Below are positions 1 through 5,918 of a stretch of DNA of 7,965 nt, piece after piece (positions within the stretch are counted from its first letter, which is position 1; each line of letters starts with the position of its first letter). The stretch is from Bacteroidota bacterium (lineage in GTDB: Bacteria; Bacteroidota; Ignavibacteria; UBA10030): contig DOWV01000297.1 in NCBI GenBank assembly GCA_003519375.1, positions 2,545 through 10,509 on the forward strand, in the 5' to 3' direction. Under the pieces are notes generated by a model, which saw only the letters and a list, made by a program, of their open reading frames with translations, was not told the origin of the DNA and did no database searches. The translations under genes were made by a program, and so were the position numbers.

Positions 1-60
1 AGATGATCAGGTGCCGTCACCGCTCGCGCCGTAATCGGGCCCTCGATGGTGAATGGTCAC

Positions 61-91
61 AAAAAAAGCCCCGACAGCGCCGGGGCTTTTT
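61..91 (-). terminator. Rho-independent terminator, probably bidirectional
   Basis: A six-base-pair GC stem (GCCCCG at 68-73 with CGGGGC at 81-86) closes a seven-base loop. It is flanked by seven A on the left and five T on the right, so either strand yields a hairpin followed by a U-tract. On the minus strand it lies 24 bases after the stop of the redoxin-like gene and ends that unit. It could also serve a plus-strand gene arriving from the left of the window; an open frame there ends in TAA at 32-34, but too little of it is visible to call a gene. Confidence 0.9.
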
Positions 92-114
92 CATGTACAT
101 CTTTGTCTCGACTG

Positions 115-966
115 CTACTCTTTTGTCGGCTCCGGTGTGGCGTTTTTCACTTCTTCGTCACCGGGCTTTGCCTCGCCGAGCCCATAGGCGTGATACAAGG
201 AGTTCACGAATTGCGTCATGATCCCTGTGCCCGCACCTACCAGCGCAATGTCGGGATCCGTCGGAGCCAGCCAGAAGAAGAGCGCACTTACCTTTCCGTC
301 AAGAACGCTGTGGAGCGTCGTCTTGCCTCCGTCGAGCGTCTGGAGCTCAAAGTCGGGCGCCTGATTCCCTAGCTGGGCGTACCAGAGCTCTTTCTTTGGG
401 CCAAGGCTCAGCGTAAATCCCTTCTTTTCCTTCTTTGCGTTTTGCTTCCCAAGATCAGTCTGCCATCCCTCGGCCCCATTCGGCTCCCCTGAGTCCTCCG
501 TAATGTTTTCCTTGCCATCGAGGTTCAAGAGAAGTTCTTCTACGACCTTGGAGACATGTTCCGGATCAATCATCATTCCTTGTGAGAAGGCCCGGATCCG
601 CTTAGTTCGATCGATGATCAGGAACGTGAAGGGGTTCGCATTGAGCTCGAGGAGAGAGTCGGAGACGGTGAAGTACTTCTTGCCCGATACACTCTTCCCA
701 AAGAGGGAGATGTCAAATGCTTTCTGTTCTCCGAGCTTCTTGTAGGTTGCATCAACACAGATGGGGAACTCCAACGTGAGCCTCATCTGCTTTCTGTAAA
801 AATCATCGATGACGCTTTTCGCGGTGGAAGCGTCACTTGAAAGCGCGATACCGACGACGTTGAGCTTAGGTATGGGGTTTTTGCTGTAGCGCTCGAAATC
901 CTGACCCAGGACCGACGCGGTGACTATTGCAGATAGGCAGAGTACGCTGTAGAAGACACGGTTCAT
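115..966 (-). CDS. Exported thioredoxin-fold (redoxin/TlpA-like) protein lacking CxxC
   Basis: A 283-residue protein. The start at 966 is chosen because GGGAGG lies about 8 bases upstream and a signal peptide follows at once (hydrophobic residues 4-20, probable cleavage near Gly21/Gln22); an in-frame TTG 33 bases upstream has no such support. Residues 34-150 resemble the second half of an AhpC/TSA or TlpA fold: a VVGIALSSD strand, FPICVD, and the FTFLIIDRTKRI strand, where a Pro normally precedes the Thr. Residues 198-240 resemble the first half of the same fold (GNQAPDFELQTLDGG, then ALFFW), but the active-site CxxC is replaced by PTDPD. The only cysteines are Cys10 in the signal peptide and Cys70, so thiol-disulfide exchange of the usual type is not expected. 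A charged linker (about 150-185) joins the halves. It may be a binding or chaperone-like redoxin relative. The fold assignment is fairly safe; the function is unknown. Confidence 0.82.
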   Translation of the reverse strand: MNRVFYSVLCLSAIVTASVLGQDFERYSKNPIPKLNVVGIALSSDASTAKSVIDDFYRKQMRLTLEFPICVDATYKKLGEQKAFDISLFGKSVSGKKYFTVSDSLLELNANPFTFLIIDRTKRIRAFSQGMMIDPEHVSKVVEELLLNLDGKENITEDSGEPNGAEGWQTDLGKQNAKKEKKGFTLSLGPKKELWYAQLGNQAPDFELQTLDGGKTTLHSVLDGKVSALFFWLAPTDPDIALVGAGTGIMTQFVNSLYHAYGLGEAKPGDEEVKNATPEPTKE

Positions 967-1017
967 GTGCAGTTCCTCCCTGATTGAGGTTGAGACCACG
1001 GTGGCGGGGTACGAACA

Positions 1018-1046
1018 ACGCTACGATTTGCTGTCGAAAGAGTCAA
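1018..1046 (-). promoter_or_regulatory. Sigma70-type promoter for the redoxin-like gene
   Basis: Read on the minus strand, TTGACT (1041-1046) is followed after exactly 17 bases by TAGCGT (1018-1023). This matches five of six bases of the -35 consensus and three of six of the -10 consensus, including the key first T-A and last T. Transcription would begin near 1011, giving a leader of about 45 bases that contains the GGGAGG ribosome-binding site. It lies just after the terminator of the preceding gene, so the redoxin-like gene appears to be its own transcription unit. Confidence 0.6.
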
Positions 1047-1108
1047 GCGTTTCGTGCTGTTGTCCGCTGCGTCAACCTCTTGCTCGGTCGCGCAACAAAA
1101 GCGAGTCG

Positions 1109-1148
1109 CATAAATAAGAACCCCCCGCCGGATCTCCGACGGGGGGTT
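1109..1148 (-). terminator. Rho-independent terminator closing the long minus-strand series
   Basis: On the minus strand, AACCCCCCG (1140-1148) pairs with CGGGGGGTT (1119-1127), giving a nine-pair stem that continues inward past one mismatch with two more G-C pairs. A T-rich tract (TTCTTATTTAT, overlapping the stem's 3' end) follows. It lies about 50 bases after the DUF2911 stop codon. The plus strand has no T-tract directly after the stem, so the direction is clear. Confidence 0.85.
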
Positions 1149-1197
1149 GATGGTTTTTCACTTATGGAACTCGCTTGGTGAGAGCCGAGGTGTTTCA

Positions 1198-2055
1198 CTA
1201 CTTCGACTTCCAATCTCCCACGAGCTTCGACAAATCCTTCGCTTGCTGTGAAGCTTCGTACTTTGGATCCCTTGCTTTGCCAACCGCGAGGGCTTCTTCG
1301 CCGATCGCCGCGGCTTCCTTGTACTTACCAGCCGCTGCCAACAGCTCTGCTTTTGTGCGGAGGTTCGCGGCATTCTTGTCTGTCGCAATGGAGCGCTCGA
1401 CCCACGCCATAGCTTCCGTCGTGTAGACCTTCTCGGTCAGCGCGTAACGTGCTGCTCCGTTCAATACCTGCCACGTGCCCACGGAAAACTGAATTTTTCC
1501 CAGGGTGTTACATTCGATCTTGAAGCTCAATCTGACCTTTTCCCAGGCAAGCACGACGCGTGCAGAAGAGGGAGTCAGCTCGGTGAAATCGAAGGTGAGC
1601 CATTCCACGTGCGGTCCGGTTTCCGGTGTCACATTGAATTTGAGGGTATCATATTTCGCTTCGTAGACGGTTCCCCAGTTCTTCACCTCCGAGTTGAAAA
1701 TCACGGTCCAATCACCCTTGTTGGGGATCGTCAAAAACCGATAGGTGCCTGCAGGAAGCTTCTTTCCACCGACCGTGACTTCATCGCTGAAGGTGAACAA
1801 CGTTGGTTCGTTTGCGCCGGCGCGCCAGACTTCGCCGTACGGTAAGAGCTTGCCCCAGATTTCGCGACCCTTGACACCGGGGCGGTGGTACTGGATCGTC
1901 ACGTCGCTGAGTCCGATGACCTGAGTGACTCTCGCTCCCTGGCTGATTCGCGGCAGACGCAGGGTCGGCAGCTGAGGCGCCTGGGCAAAAGCGTCCTGGC
2001 CGGACATCAGGGCGACCAGAGCCAGCACCATGAACAGTGAAAGAATTCGCTTCAT
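1198..2055 (-). CDS. Exported DUF2911 family protein with TPR-like tail
   Basis: A 285-residue protein. The start at 2055 has AGAAGGAG 7-8 bases upstream and begins a clear signal peptide (MKRILSLF, hydrophobic to about residue 18, probable cleavage after AFA at 24). Residues 37-180 carry the hallmarks of DUF2911: a VTQVIGLSDVTIQYHRPGVK stretch, REIWG, LPYGEVWRAGANE (71-83), LPAGTYRF (100-107), DWTVIFN, and EWLTFDF (151-157). No enzymatic activity is established for this family. Residues about 200-275 are helical with alternating Ala/Leu/Tyr (AARYALTEK, NLRTKAELLAAAGKYKEAA), resembling one or two tetratricopeptide units, which often follow this domain. It probably acts in the periplasm. It is the last gene before the terminator at 1109-1148 and lies 46 bases after the PLP enzyme, so co-transcription is likely. 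Confidence 0.9.
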   Translation of the reverse strand: MKRILSLFMVLALVALMSGQDAFAQAPQLPTLRLPRISQGARVTQVIGLSDVTIQYHRPGVKGREIWGKLLPYGEVWRAGANEPTLFTFSDEVTVGGKKLPAGTYRFLTIPNKGDWTVIFNSEVKNWGTVYEAKYDTLKFNVTPETGPHVEWLTFDFTELTPSSARVVLAWEKVRLSFKIECNTLGKIQFSVGTWQVLNGAARYALTEKVYTTEAMAWVERSIATDKNAANLRTKAELLAAAGKYKEAAAIGEEALAVGKARDPKYEASQQAKDLSKLVGDWKSK

Positions 2056-2087
2056 TGGACATCTCCTTCTGTTAGTGAATAATGATT

Positions 2088-2112
2088 CGAAGAGATCGTT
2101 GTCAGCTCTTCG
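2088..2112 (-). repeat. Intercistronic stem-loop between the PLP enzyme and DUF2911 genes
   Basis: CGAAGAG (2088-2094) and CTCTTCG (2106-2112) are perfect seven-base inverted arms around an 11-base loop. The stop codon of the PLP-enzyme gene (2102-2104) sits in the loop. No T-tract follows on the minus strand, so it is unlikely to be a complete terminator. It could stabilise the upstream message or modulate expression of the DUF2911 gene. Confidence 0.4.
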
Positions 2113-3436
2113 GTAGTCCTTTCTTCGAGACAGTCTCCATGACATCACAGAATCTGTCGAGTTCCTTGAGCGTCGTGTAGACGCTCGGAGTAATGCGGAG
2201 TCCTTTGAACTCCGGGTGAACGATGGCGACTGTGAAGAGTTTGTGTTTGTCCATCAGATACGTGCTCAGAGGTCCCGGTTCGATTCCGACAATCTCGACA
2301 TTCGCGATTCCGCACGATTGGTTCGCTTCCCAGGACGTATGAAATTGCACGTTGGGAAGATCCTTCAGCTTGTTCATCCAGTAACGTGAGAGGTAACGGA
2401 GGCGCTCTTCCTTGCGTTTAGCTCCCATGCCGGTGTGATAGAGAATCGCCTCACCGATCGCGAGACGTGTAGCGGCGGGATGCGTTCCAATTTCCTCAAA
2501 CTTGCGGATGTCGTTTTTCTGGCTCTTATCTGCGGCCATGAGAGGCCAGAGTTTCTCAATCTTGTCCTTCTTCACATACAGCAATCCGGTACCCTTAGGG
2601 GCAAACAACCACTTATGGAGACTGGTTCCATAGTAGTCGCAGCCGATATCCTGCTGCTTGAAGTCGAAATGCGCAAAGGCGTGCGCCCCGTCGACGACCA
2701 CCTCAATCCCCTTCGATTTCGCAAGGTCGCAAATCGATTTGACGGGCACAACCTGGCCGGTAATGTTGATGACATGTGAAATGAGGATGACGCGGGTCTT
2801 CGGCGTGATAGCTTTCTCGAACTCTGCCGTGATATCGTCGAGGTGCTTCGGGGCAATCGGGACCTTGATCATTCGCAGCACCAATCCCTCACGCTGCTCC
2901 CGCTGGCGCAATGTTGTGAGCATGCGTGGATAGTCCTGGGTCGTGGTGAGGATCTCATCACCTGATTTCAGATCCAATCCCATGAGAATGATCTCGAGAG
3001 ACTCTGACGCGTTGCGCGTAATGGCGATTTCCTCCCGGTCACATCCAAAAATATCCGCCAGGCCGGTCCGGACAGTCTCCGACTGCGGCTCGAGAATCGA
3101 CCACATCGTGTACGCTGTGACATCTTCCTGCTGCCAGATATACCGGCAAAGCGCTTCGGTCACGATTCGCGGAGAAGGAGAGACGCCGCCGTTGTTCAGG
3201 TTCGTAATACCCCTGGTGATGGAAAACGAACGCTGGATTTCGAACCAGTAGTCCTCATTCATGGCGGCCTGCTGGGGAGTCAGGTGTTCGACGCGCTTCG
3301 CCGCTGCGTGAAGATCTTCAAGCAGCGAGGCGACCACGGTCGACGACATGGCGGCGAGACCCACGCCCTTACCTACTTTGGAGAGAAAGGACCTTCGGTT
3401 CATGTCATTCGCGAAGTTGGTTTCGTTCGAAATCAT
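2102..3436 (-). CDS. Tat-exported class V aminotransferase-fold PLP enzyme (isopenicillin N epimerase-like)
   Basis: A 444-residue protein. The start at 3436 is preceded by GAAGGAG at 7 bases; the next Met (residue 12) has no ribosome site. Residues 12-45 form a twin-arginine signal (MNRRSFLSK followed by a mild hydrophobic stretch and an Ala-rich end), implying export in folded, cofactor-loaded form. The PLP core is intact: NLNNGG (79-84), the cofactor-binding Asp in VVVDGAHA (Asp249, His252), the Schiff-base Lys in SLHKW (Lys275), GTHPAA (317-322), and the substrate-carboxylate Arg in GLRITPSVYTT (Arg414). Class V includes cysteine desulfurases, but the SufS-type active-site Cys is absent: His407-Pro-Glu occupies that loop. 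This favours the epimerase/aminotransferase/lyase-type subgroup. The substrate is unknown. It sits between the MauE and DUF2911 genes on the same strand. Confidence 0.9.
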   Translation of the reverse strand: MISNETNFANDMNRRSFLSKVGKGVGLAAMSSTVVASLLEDLHAAAKRVEHLTPQQAAMNEDYWFEIQRSFSITRGITNLNNGGVSPSPRIVTEALCRYIWQQEDVTAYTMWSILEPQSETVRTGLADIFGCDREEIAITRNASESLEIILMGLDLKSGDEILTTTQDYPRMLTTLRQREQREGLVLRMIKVPIAPKHLDDITAEFEKAITPKTRVILISHVINITGQVVPVKSICDLAKSKGIEVVVDGAHAFAHFDFKQQDIGCDYYGTSLHKWLFAPKGTGLLYVKKDKIEKLWPLMAADKSQKNDIRKFEEIGTHPAATRLAIGEAILYHTGMGAKRKEERLRYLSRYWMNKLKDLPNVQFHTSWEANQSCGIANVEIVGIEPGPLSTYLMDKHKLFTVAIVHPEFKGLRITPSVYTTLKELDRFCDVMETVSKKGLPKS

Positions 3437-3466
3437 GCTTGTTCTCCTTCTATTGGGTGGAAGAAA

Positions 3467-3479
3467 TTGTCGTGGACAA
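3467..3479. repeat. Short inverted repeat upstream of the PLP-enzyme gene
   Basis: TTGTC-GTG-GACAA is a perfect five-base dyad 31 bases before the start codon of the PLP-enzyme gene, in an otherwise non-coding 105-bp gap (3437-3541). Its position suits an operator or a small mRNA hairpin. I see no convincing -35/-10 pair beside it, so whether the PLP-enzyme gene has its own promoter is unresolved. Confidence 0.25.
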
Positions 3480-3521
3480 CAAAGGCCTGGTGGAATTGCG
3501 GTACCCGCGGCGCTGCATCGA

Positions 3522-3568
3522 GGGAGCGTAGCGTCCCGGCGTCAGGACGGCTGGCCGTCCTCCCGGGA
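3522..3568. repeat. REP-like nested palindrome overlapping the 3' end of the MauE gene
   Basis: A perfect seven-base dyad, GGACGGC (3545-3551) and GCCGTCC (3554-3560), with a two-base centre, is enclosed by a second pair, TCCCGG (3534-3539) and CCGGGA (3563-3568). A further GGGA (3522-3525) can pair alternatively with TCCC (3534-3537). The GC-rich nested architecture resembles repetitive extragenic palindromes. It supplies roughly the last nine codons and the stop of the MauE gene. There is no T-tract on either side, so it is not a standard terminator. Dispersal in the genome cannot be tested from one window. Confidence 0.5.
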
Positions 3569-4024
3569 TGTTCTCTCGACATATGAGAAGAGCGTGAAAC
3601 GGTTAGCATTCGAATGATAAAGAAAGAGGGATAAGACAATCAAACTTGAGTTCTGCAGCACTTTCATCCATCCGATTTTTCCGGCTGCGGGATCTTGCGT
3701 GAAGCATCCGCACGAAATGTCGAGGCCGCGGAGAAGCCCGGAGATGACAGCGAGTGTGAAAGCGATCAACATCGCCGAAACAAGAAGCGCACTGCCGCGG
3801 ATGAAAATCCCGGAAAGGAGAGCGAACCCGCAGAAGAGCTCAAGCCACGGAAGAATGGTCGCCGCCGTCATCGGGAGCCACGGAGGGAGAAGTTTGTAGT
3901 TGCTGATTGAGTGGGCGAACGAAGCCGGATCGACTATTTTCTCGAGGCTGCTAACGACAAAAAGGAGGCCCAGAAAGACTCTCGTCAAAAGCACCAGGTG
4001 AGAGTTGGAGAGGAGGGCTTTCAT
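3542..4024 (-). CDS. MauE/DoxX-family membrane protein
   Basis: A 160-residue integral membrane protein with four likely helices (about residues 12-28, 52-72, 76-97 and 120-137). Family marks are the first helix RVFLGLLFVVSSLEKIVDP, the YKLLPPWLP segment (43-51), and the conserved cysteine pair in DISCGCF (Cys105, Cys107) before the last helix. MauE/DoxX proteins are linked to periplasmic disulfide formation or quinone-coupled thiol redox, first described for methylamine dehydrogenase maturation; no Mau structural gene is seen here, so a general thiol role is inferred. The start at 4024 has GGAG about 9 bases upstream and overlaps the rhodanese stop as ATGA, implying translational coupling. 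An upstream in-frame start would add 12 residues and deepen the overlap. The last residues, TSREDGQPS, come from a palindromic repeat and look like an addition to the family core. Confidence 0.88.
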   Translation of the reverse strand: MKALLSNSHLVLLTRVFLGLLFVVSSLEKIVDPASFAHSISNYKLLPPWLPMTAATILPWLELFCGFALLSGIFIRGSALLVSAMLIAFTLAVISGLLRGLDISCGCFTQDPAAGKIGWMKVLQNSSLIVLSLFLYHSNANRFTLFSYVERTSREDGQPS

Positions 4025-4500
4025 GGCGTTTTCTCCGTCGGGTGGTTCGCCTCGACCCACTCACGCCATCCGCCAAACGATATCCTTACGTTTTTGAATC
4101 CTTTTTTCATCAGCTCGACTGCGAGCTCGATGCTCGAATTGCATTCCGCGCCGTCGCAGTACACCACCAGGAGCTGATCCCTGAGCACGTCCTTCAATGG
4201 AGACTTCGCGAAATCAAAATCCTTGAGCGGCACATTGACGGCGCCCTTGATATGCCCCGCCTTGAAATCGAAATCATGCCGGGAATCAATGAACAGCGCC
4301 GATCCCGTTTGGAACAGGCTCCAAACCTCGTCACCGGAAATCATCTGCGGTGTGTTCGCTCCTGGGCCGGTCGCCGGCACGGTGGGAACCGTGCGCGCGA
4401 AAACGCCCTTCTCGGTGGCGGCAGTATAAATGAATCCCATCGCCGCTGCGACAACGAGCAGCGTCGACGCTTCACGCAGTGCCTCACGAAAGCGGTTCAA
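4021..4500 (-). CDS. Membrane-anchored single-domain rhodanese
   Basis: A 159-residue protein. Residues 11-28 are an N-terminal hydrophobic helix (STLLVVAAAMGFIYTAA) that should anchor the domain on the outer face of the inner membrane. A Pro/Thr/Gly-rich spacer (37-50) leads to a rhodanese domain: ALFIDSRHDFDFKAGHIKGA (68-87, the CH2A-type DxR and GHI motifs), AVNVP, and the active-site loop VVYCDGAEC with nucleophile Cys115, then a GF-(x)n-GGW C-terminal motif. Such domains carry persulfide sulfur. Translation appears to start at TTG (4498-4500), overlapping the DUF1573 stop as TTGA, with GGGAG about 10 bases upstream; the only nearby ATG (Met21) would cut away the anchor. The gene overlaps the MauE gene by four bases. 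Sulfur donor and acceptor are unknown. Confidence 0.9.
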   Translation of the reverse strand: MNRFREALREASTLLVVAAAMGFIYTAATEKGVFARTVPTVPATGPGANTPQMISGDEVWSLFQTGSALFIDSRHDFDFKAGHIKGAVNVPLKDFDFAKSPLKDVLRDQLLVVYCDGAECNSSIELAVELMKKGFKNVRISFGGWREWVEANHPTEKTP

Positions 4501-5183
4501 TTCGGTTCTACTCCCATGAGCGTTACGCGAATGGGCACCTGGGTCTGCTTGTTGCTGTCAGTTTCCAGGAGGAGCATTTCGCTGATATAATCGGTTTTGC
4601 GCGGAGTGATCCTGATTGTGAAACGTATGGTGTCGGCGGGCATCACCCTGCGGGCGGACAAGTTCGCGGACAGATCAGGAGACGATGATTTGAAACCAGT
4701 CAGCGTTATCACTTTTCCCGAGACGTTCTTAAGCCCGATGACCTGCTCCACTGTCTTCCCCTTTGGGACCGTCCCCAGCCATACTACCGAGGCGTTGTTC
4801 ACCGGCTGCAATTCTTCAATCACATCGACGGTAAGCGTGATTCCGACCCTGGGATTCTTCGGATCGCTGGATTGGATCTCCAGGTGCTTCTCGACCTTTC
4901 CTCTGAAACCGGTGGAATTGAACTCTACTTCCACAATATCGGATTCTCCCGGCCTCAGGAAATCCCGCGGACGTTTGACGGTCGTGCAGCCGCATGAAGT
5001 AGAGACACCCAGAATGTGGAGCGTGTCCCGTCCAACATTCTTGATTGTGGCACGTGCCTTTTTTACAGCTCCATTGTACGCAACCCCCATGTCGATGTTT
5101 GTCTTATCGACATGAATCTTTGGCTGGGAGAAGCCGATGCTGCTGAGCGTGAATACGAGGACTGCTACTGTCAGATGTTTCAT
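4497..5183 (-). CDS. Exported DUF1573 family protein
   Basis: A 228-residue protein with a signal peptide (MKHLTVAVLVFTLSSIGFSQ, cleavage near Ser19/Gln20). Residues 22-115 form a DUF1573 Ig-like beta-sandwich: VDKTNIDMGV, KNVGRDTLHI, the signature STSCGCTTVKRP (61-72, Cys64 and Cys66), LRPGES, and VEVEFNSTGFRGKVEKHLEI. The SCGCT motif is nearly invariant in the family; its function is not established. Residues 125-225 look like a second, more divergent Ig-like domain without cysteines. The start at 5183 has GAAGGG 12 bases upstream, a somewhat long spacing. It is 22 bases after the DUF4412 gene and overlaps the TTG start of the rhodanese gene. The pairing with rhodanese and MauE suggests a periplasmic thiol, metal or sulfur-handling role, which is inference. 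Confidence 0.9.
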   Translation of the reverse strand: MKHLTVAVLVFTLSSIGFSQPKIHVDKTNIDMGVAYNGAVKKARATIKNVGRDTLHILGVSTSCGCTTVKRPRDFLRPGESDIVEVEFNSTGFRGKVEKHLEIQSSDPKNPRVGITLTVDVIEELQPVNNASVVWLGTVPKGKTVEQVIGLKNVSGKVITLTGFKSSSPDLSANLSARRVMPADTIRFTIRITPRKTDYISEMLLLETDSNKQTQVPIRVTLMGVEPN

Positions 5184-5205
5184 CGTCGCCCGGTTCCCTT
5201 CACAA

Positions 5206-5916
5206 TCACCTTGTCTTCTTTTTCTTCGGAGCGGCCTTCGGCGTCAATTCTTCCACCGTGGTCTTTTCGTAACCCGACGGGATCAGAAAACGCGACTCCC
5301 CCAGGGATTTTTTCTCGATTGCGGTGGCTTCGAACACTACGCGCTGTTCGCCGCTTCCATCATCCAATACCATTTTCAGAGGAAAGTAGCCGAAGCTCAG
5401 GATCTCCTTTTGCCACGGCTCCAGTTCTATCTGTACTGATCCGGGGACCAGATAGAACGTGCCGGGAGAGCCGATCTCTGTCGTCGCCCAGATGGCAATT
5501 TCGCCTTCATCGAATTTCGCTTTCAGTTGTTCGCAGAGGTATCCCGCGATGACTTCCGTCGACCCTGTCTTCTCAAAATTCACCGGGATTTTCGCCTGGC
5601 GTAGATCCCCTCGGAAATCGGGAAGGGCAAACTCAAGATATAGTTCACGAGACGGAAGGACGAGGTATCGCTTCCGCGCGTTGTAGTCAAGGAGCACATA
5701 GGCGAATCCGGATTCCCGATACGTTGCGTCGACCCGGATTTTTCCCTGCTTCACGGAAAGTTCAAGGAGCTGAAATGCATCGACCGACTGAAACTGGACG
5801 TGGATAATCCCTTCGAAGGAACTGCTTCTCAGGATATCTTGCGCGTTCACCGTTGCAACGAACAGGAGAGACCAAAGAAGTGCGTTTGTGATCGGGATGA
5901 CTCTTCGCGATTTCAT
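5206..5916 (-). CDS. Exported DUF4412-like protein
   Basis: A 236-residue protein. The start at 5916 has GAAAGG 8 bases upstream, lies two bases after the previous stop codon, and begins a signal peptide (MKSRRVIPITN, hydrophobic 12-24, cleavage after VNA at 25). An upstream in-frame start would add 15 residues and overlap the preceding gene. The layout matches DUF4412: an opening FEGIIHVQF strand (34-42), KIRVDATY, VLLDYNARKRYLVLPSRELY (the 'stored value then Tyr' pattern), KTGSTEVIAGYLCEQL (116-131), EIAIWAT, YFPLKMVLDD (177-186), and RFLIPSGYEKTTVEEL (209-224). The fold is expected to be a beta-rich periplasmic or outer-membrane-associated domain of unknown function. There is no lipobox, so it is secreted rather than a lipoprotein. 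The tail is strongly basic (KKKKTR). Confidence 0.85.
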   Translation of the reverse strand: MKSRRVIPITNALLWSLLFVATVNAQDILRSSSFEGIIHVQFQSVDAFQLLELSVKQGKIRVDATYRESGFAYVLLDYNARKRYLVLPSRELYLEFALPDFRGDLRQAKIPVNFEKTGSTEVIAGYLCEQLKAKFDEGEIAIWATTEIGSPGTFYLVPGSVQIELEPWQKEILSFGYFPLKMVLDDGSGEQRVVFEATAIEKKSLGESRFLIPSGYEKTTVEELTPKAAPKKKKTR

Positions 5917-5918
5917 AT

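Noticed and set aside
2..34. Possible C-terminal tail of a plus-strand gene (open frame ending in TAA before the bidirectional terminator)
   Set aside because: Only ten codons are visible and no motif can be recognised; the terminator alone does not prove a gene.
3..221. Plus-strand open frame running through the terminator hairpin
   Set aside because: It crosses a clear terminator and overlaps the well-supported redoxin-like gene; the Arg-rich composition is typical of a shadow frame.
986..1079. Eight-base inverted arms GAGGTTGA (986-993) and TCAACCTC (1072-1079) flanking the redoxin-gene promoter
   Set aside because: The arms are 78 bases apart with no other symmetry; a chance match of this length is plausible.
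2102..3436. Assignment of the PLP enzyme as a cysteine desulfurase
   Set aside because: The SufS-position active-site Cys is replaced (His407-Pro-Glu) and a Tat signal is present; epimerase-like class V is the better fit.
3545..3560. Hairpin GGACGGC-TG-GCCGTCC as a transcription terminator for the MauE gene
   Set aside because: No T-tract follows on either strand, so it was listed as a REP-like repeat instead.
4042..4590. 182-codon plus-strand open frame opposite the rhodanese gene
   Set aside because: It is antisense to the rhodanese and the end of DUF1573, shows no recognisable domain, and those minus-strand genes have clear family motifs.
4597..5552. Two plus-strand open frames (172 and 178 codons) opposite DUF1573 and DUF4412
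   Set aside because: They overlap each other and two well-supported exported proteins, and have no ribosome site or known motif.
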